From contig JANWWX010000053.1 of NCBI GenBank assembly GCA_025057195.1, positions 1 to 7,865 of the forward strand: a stretch of 7,865 nucleotides of DNA. The letters are read 5' to 3'. Positions 6,269 through 7,865 of the stretch are shown one piece after another (within the stretch, counting starts at the first letter, position 1; every line of letters begins with the position of its first letter). This DNA is from Leptospiraceae bacterium (GTDB lineage: Bacteria > Spirochaetota > Leptospiria > Turneriellales > Turneriellaceae). Position numbers and translations under genes: made by a program. A model generated the notes under the pieces. It saw nothing but the letters and a program-made list of their open reading frames with translations. It searched no databases and was not told where the DNA came from.

Positions 6269-6674
6269 CCCGTGCGGTCACGCTGAGTTCCGCCTCGACC
6301 CATTCGATGTCGTGCGTTTTTTCCAACAAAAACTGTGCAATGCGTTCACCATTTTCGATCGTATAATCGCGTGGTCCTAAATTGATCAACGGCACAAAAA
6401 TCTCACCGCGGTAGTCCGCATCGATGGTGCCCGGACTGTTGATTGGCGTGACACCGTGGCGCGCCGCCAGGCCTGAGCGCGCGCGCACTGCAATATGATA
6501 ACCCGTAGGGATCTCCACCGCAATCCCAGTTGGCACGAGCTCAATGCAGCCCCGCCGCAACAGCAGGCTTTGTTCCAGGCAGGCATAGGCATCGTAACCG
6601 GCAGAGTGGAGAGTTTGCCGCGCTGGCAACTTTGCCGCTGGACGTATCTTGCGGAATTTAACGCAAACAGCCAT
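6234..6674 (-). CDS. dut: dUTP diphosphatase (trimeric dUTPase)
   Basis: 146 residues, the usual size. It hydrolyses dUTP to dUMP and pyrophosphate, keeping uracil out of DNA and feeding dTMP synthesis. All five dUTPase motifs are present in order: AGYDAYA (25-31), RARSGLA (64-70), NSPGTIDADYRGE (79-91) with the catalytic-type Asp85, GERIAQF (109-115) and [10 protein letters not shown] (135-144). The chosen ATG at 6674 begins AVCVKFRKI and matches family length. The frame stays open to a GTG at 6719, which would add 15 residues unlike the family. No strong ribosome-binding site is seen. A TATAAC box on this strand at 6726-6721, without a convincing -35, could mark an internal promoter after the hairpin that separates dut from rsmD. 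The 3' end overlaps the RNase J start region. Confidence 0.96.
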   Translation of the reverse strand: MAVCVKFRKIRPAAKLPARQTLHSAGYDAYACLEQSLLLRRGCIELVPTGIAVEIPTGYHIAVRARSGLAARHGVTPINSPGTIDADYRGEIFVPLINLGPRDYTIENGERIAQFLLEKTHDIEWVEAELSVTARGEGGFGSTGQL

Positions 6675-6735
6675 TGCTGGTAACCCAGAATTGGCGCTCA
6701 GCGCGTAAAGAGATTGCACAGTTATAGCTTTCCGA

Positions 6736-6756
6736 TTGCCCAGCTTCGCTGGGCAG
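6736..6756 (-). terminator. Strong GC hairpin between rsmD and dut, no T-run
   Basis: TGCCCAGC (6737-6744) pairs perfectly with GCTGGGCA (6748-6755) around a 3-nt loop, and one G-T pair can be added outside. It lies about 22 bases after the rsmD stop on the minus strand, where a terminator or an RNA-processing/stabilising hairpin would sit. On neither strand is it followed by a run of T, so intrinsic termination is doubtful; it may instead modulate how much transcript continues into dut, RNase J and hisF. Confidence 0.45.
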
Positions 6757-6777
6757 CTAGCGCGTTCTTTGCTTGGC

Positions 6778-7380
6778 CTATTCCATGACTAAAAGGCAGT
6801 TGGAGCCATAGCGATATAGCGCTAGTTCCGGATTTGCTGCCAGGTATTCAGGGTAGAGCACCGGATTTTTTTCGTGCACTTGCATGAGCAAAACAGGGCG
6901 CAAACACCCTTGCTCCGGTTGCAAGCTCTTGAATAGACTAACTACTCGTGCAGGATCTTCAGAGGCGTTGCCACCATAAAAATAGGGTGGGTCTGCCCAA
7001 ATGGCACAGGGCAGATCATGGGTAAAAGCCTCAGGCAAGACCTTGATCGCGCGTGCGCGCACCAAAGTGTAACAGGAGCGTGGGATGTCGAGTTCGTGCA
7101 GCGCTTGCTGGATCGCGCTCAATCGCTCAGGGATAATCTCTACAAACACAGCATGCGCGGCACCATGGCTGAGTGCCTCGATTCCCATTTGCCCGCTGCC
7201 GGCAAAAAGATCGTAAAAAATCCATTCGCTAGATATATCGAGGCGGTTGCGCAGAATCTGGAAGGCAGCTTCTTTGATGCGTGCCGGTGTCGCGTTGGTG
7301 TGTTGGCGGTGTTGTTTTGGCAGTGCGATGGCGCGCCGCCGGTATTTTCCTCCCCCAACGCGCAATGCTACTTTCTTCAT
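6778..7380 (-). CDS. rsmD: 16S rRNA (guanine(966)-N2)-methyltransferase
   Basis: 200 residues. RsmD uses S-adenosylmethionine to methylate N2 of G966 in 16S rRNA on the assembling small subunit. The N-terminus VALRVGGGKYRRRAIALP and the following TPARIKEAAFQIL (31-43) match the family's RIIxGxxxGRxL and RxxxDRVREAxFNIL regions, with TNATPAR where RPTxxR is usual. The SAM-binding motif DLFAGSGQMGIEALSHGA lies at 57-74 and the catalytic DPPY at 130-133. This is a close fit to RsmD in size and motif order; the other possible member is a related RNA/DNA N-methyltransferase of the same fold, which is less likely. It is preceded by a very good ribosome-binding site, and its ATG overlaps the stop of the upstream regulator as ATGA. 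Confidence 0.93.
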   Translation of the reverse strand: MKKVALRVGGGKYRRRAIALPKQHRQHTNATPARIKEAAFQILRNRLDISSEWIFYDLFAGSGQMGIEALSHGAAHAVFVEIIPERLSAIQQALHELDIPRSCYTLVRARAIKVLPEAFTHDLPCAIWADPPYFYGGNASEDPARVVSLFKSLQPEQGCLRPVLLMQVHEKNPVLYPEYLAANPELALYRYGSNCLLVME

Positions 7381-7865
7381 GATATCCTCCTTCGTTTGTT
7401 GGCTATCGGACGCTTGATGCCATAACGGCGGATTTTTTCATAAAGCGTTTTGCGCGAGATGCCAAGGTGGCGTGCGGCGTCGGTCATCTGCCAGCCATAG
7501 CGTTCACACACCGCTTTGATGTAGTGCTGTTCGACGGCATCGAGCGTGAGTACTTTTTCCGTCTCCGCCAAGTTATGGAATAGCGAGTCTGACACCGGTG
7601 CTGCCATTTCGCGCAAGAATCTGCGCGCGGCTTCATACGCCTCGGATTTGTCCAGATTGCGCAGCAGAGCAAAGACCGGCATTCCCTTGCTTTTGTGCAT
7701 TTCGTGCAAGAGATCTAAAGTGAGAAATAGTCCTTTGTAACCACTGGAGATGTCAAATTGTTCGAGCAGGCGGGTGGCTAAAACGGACTTTTCGGCCGTA
7801 AGTGGCGCATAATTGCGCTGGCGGATATATTCAGCTGCGATGTGCGGCAAATCCTCTGTGCGCTG
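7377..7865 (-). CDS. Sigma54-activator-like regulator with Fis-type HTH, N-terminus missing
   Basis: 162 C-terminal residues are visible; the frame is open through the window edge, and the TTG at 7850 is internal, not the start. The first residues, RTEDLPHIAAEYI, match the RxEDIPxLAxxFL segment near the end of the AAA+ domain of bacterial enhancer-binding proteins. A Fis-type DNA-binding domain closes the protein at about 109-150, with helix-turn-helix MTDAARHLGISRKTLYEKIR (127-146). In between, where these proteins have the conserved WPGNVREL, this one reads FDISSGYKGLFLTL, so sensor II looks degenerate. A linker of about 55 residues follows. The intact protein would be expected to bind enhancers and open promoters with sigma54, or, if its ATPase is disabled, act simply as a DNA-binding regulator. 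Which genes it controls cannot be seen. It is co-transcribed with rsmD. Confidence 0.82.
   Translation of the reverse strand, partial: QRTEDLPHIAAEYIRQRNYAPLTAEKSVLATRLLEQFDISSGYKGLFLTLDLLHEMHKSKGMPVFALLRNLDKSEAYEAARRFLREMAAPVSDSLFHNLAETEKVLTLDAVEQHYIKAVCERYGWQMTDAARHLGISRKTLYEKIRRYGIKRPIANKRRRIS
7386..7391 (-). promoter_or_regulatory. Ribosome-binding site of rsmD inside the regulator's last codons
   Basis: On the minus strand AGGAGG ends five bases before the rsmD ATG at 7380. It lies within the codons for the last Arg-Arg of the regulator (AGG AGG), whose TGA overlaps the ATG. This is the best ribosome-binding site in the window; it fixes the rsmD start and suggests coupled translation. 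Confidence 0.85.

Noticed and set aside
6531..6549. TGGCACG...TGCAG resembling a sigma54 -24/-12 promoter
   Set aside because: The GG to GC spacing is 12 rather than 10 bases, and it lies in the antisense direction inside dut.
1..7865. tRNA, rRNA, CRISPR, insertion sequence or defence system
   Set aside because: No spaced direct repeats, transposase motifs, terminal inverted repeats or tRNA-like T-arms were seen; intergenic space is small and mostly accounted for.

Overview
The window is an ordinary, gene-dense stretch of a bacterial chromosome with nine protein genes, two of them cut by the window edges. No RNA gene, CRISPR array, insertion sequence or prophage is visible. The base composition looks moderately GC-rich by eye. 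The best lineage guess is the spirochaete order Leptospirales, of the Leptonema/Turneriella type rather than the AT-richer Leptospira. It rests on a DUF1564-like protein (a family I remember as essentially leptospiral) next to an FG-GAP beta-propeller protein, and should be held at moderate confidence.

Layout: (1) 2-1264 (+) is the 3' part of an FG-GAP/integrin-alpha-like calcium-binding propeller protein. (2) 1368-1850 (-) is a small DUF1564-like protein containing what looks like a ribbon-helix-helix segment. (3) 1851-2051 is a divergent intergenic region rich in inverted repeats. (4) 2052-2708 (+) is a membrane-anchored SLT-type lytic transglycosylase. (5) 2705-3187 (-) is purE (class I), tail-to-tail with the transglycosylase and sharing TTAA. 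(6) 3275-3811 (+) is a specialised NusG paralogue (UpxY/RfaH type). (7) 3798-7865 (-) is a tight block reading, in order of transcription, sigma54-activator-like regulator (partial), rsmD, dut, RNase J, hisF. Most junctions in the block overlap (ATGA, 35 nt, TGATG). The exception is a 103-nt gap with a strong hairpin between rsmD and dut.

Functionally the minus-strand block joins ribosomal RNA methylation, dUTP clean-up, RNA decay and a histidine/purine-linked cyclase. purE and hisF touch the same purine metabolism, since HisF releases AICAR, but they lie on separate transcripts. No new multi-gene system was found. The points most worth a second look are the structured intergenic region before the transglycosylase gene, the ribbon-helix-helix reading of the DUF1564-like protein, the stand-alone UpxY-type NusG paralogue, a palindrome formed exactly by the overlapping stop codons of that gene and hisF, and a regulator whose GNVREL (sensor II) motif is degenerate.
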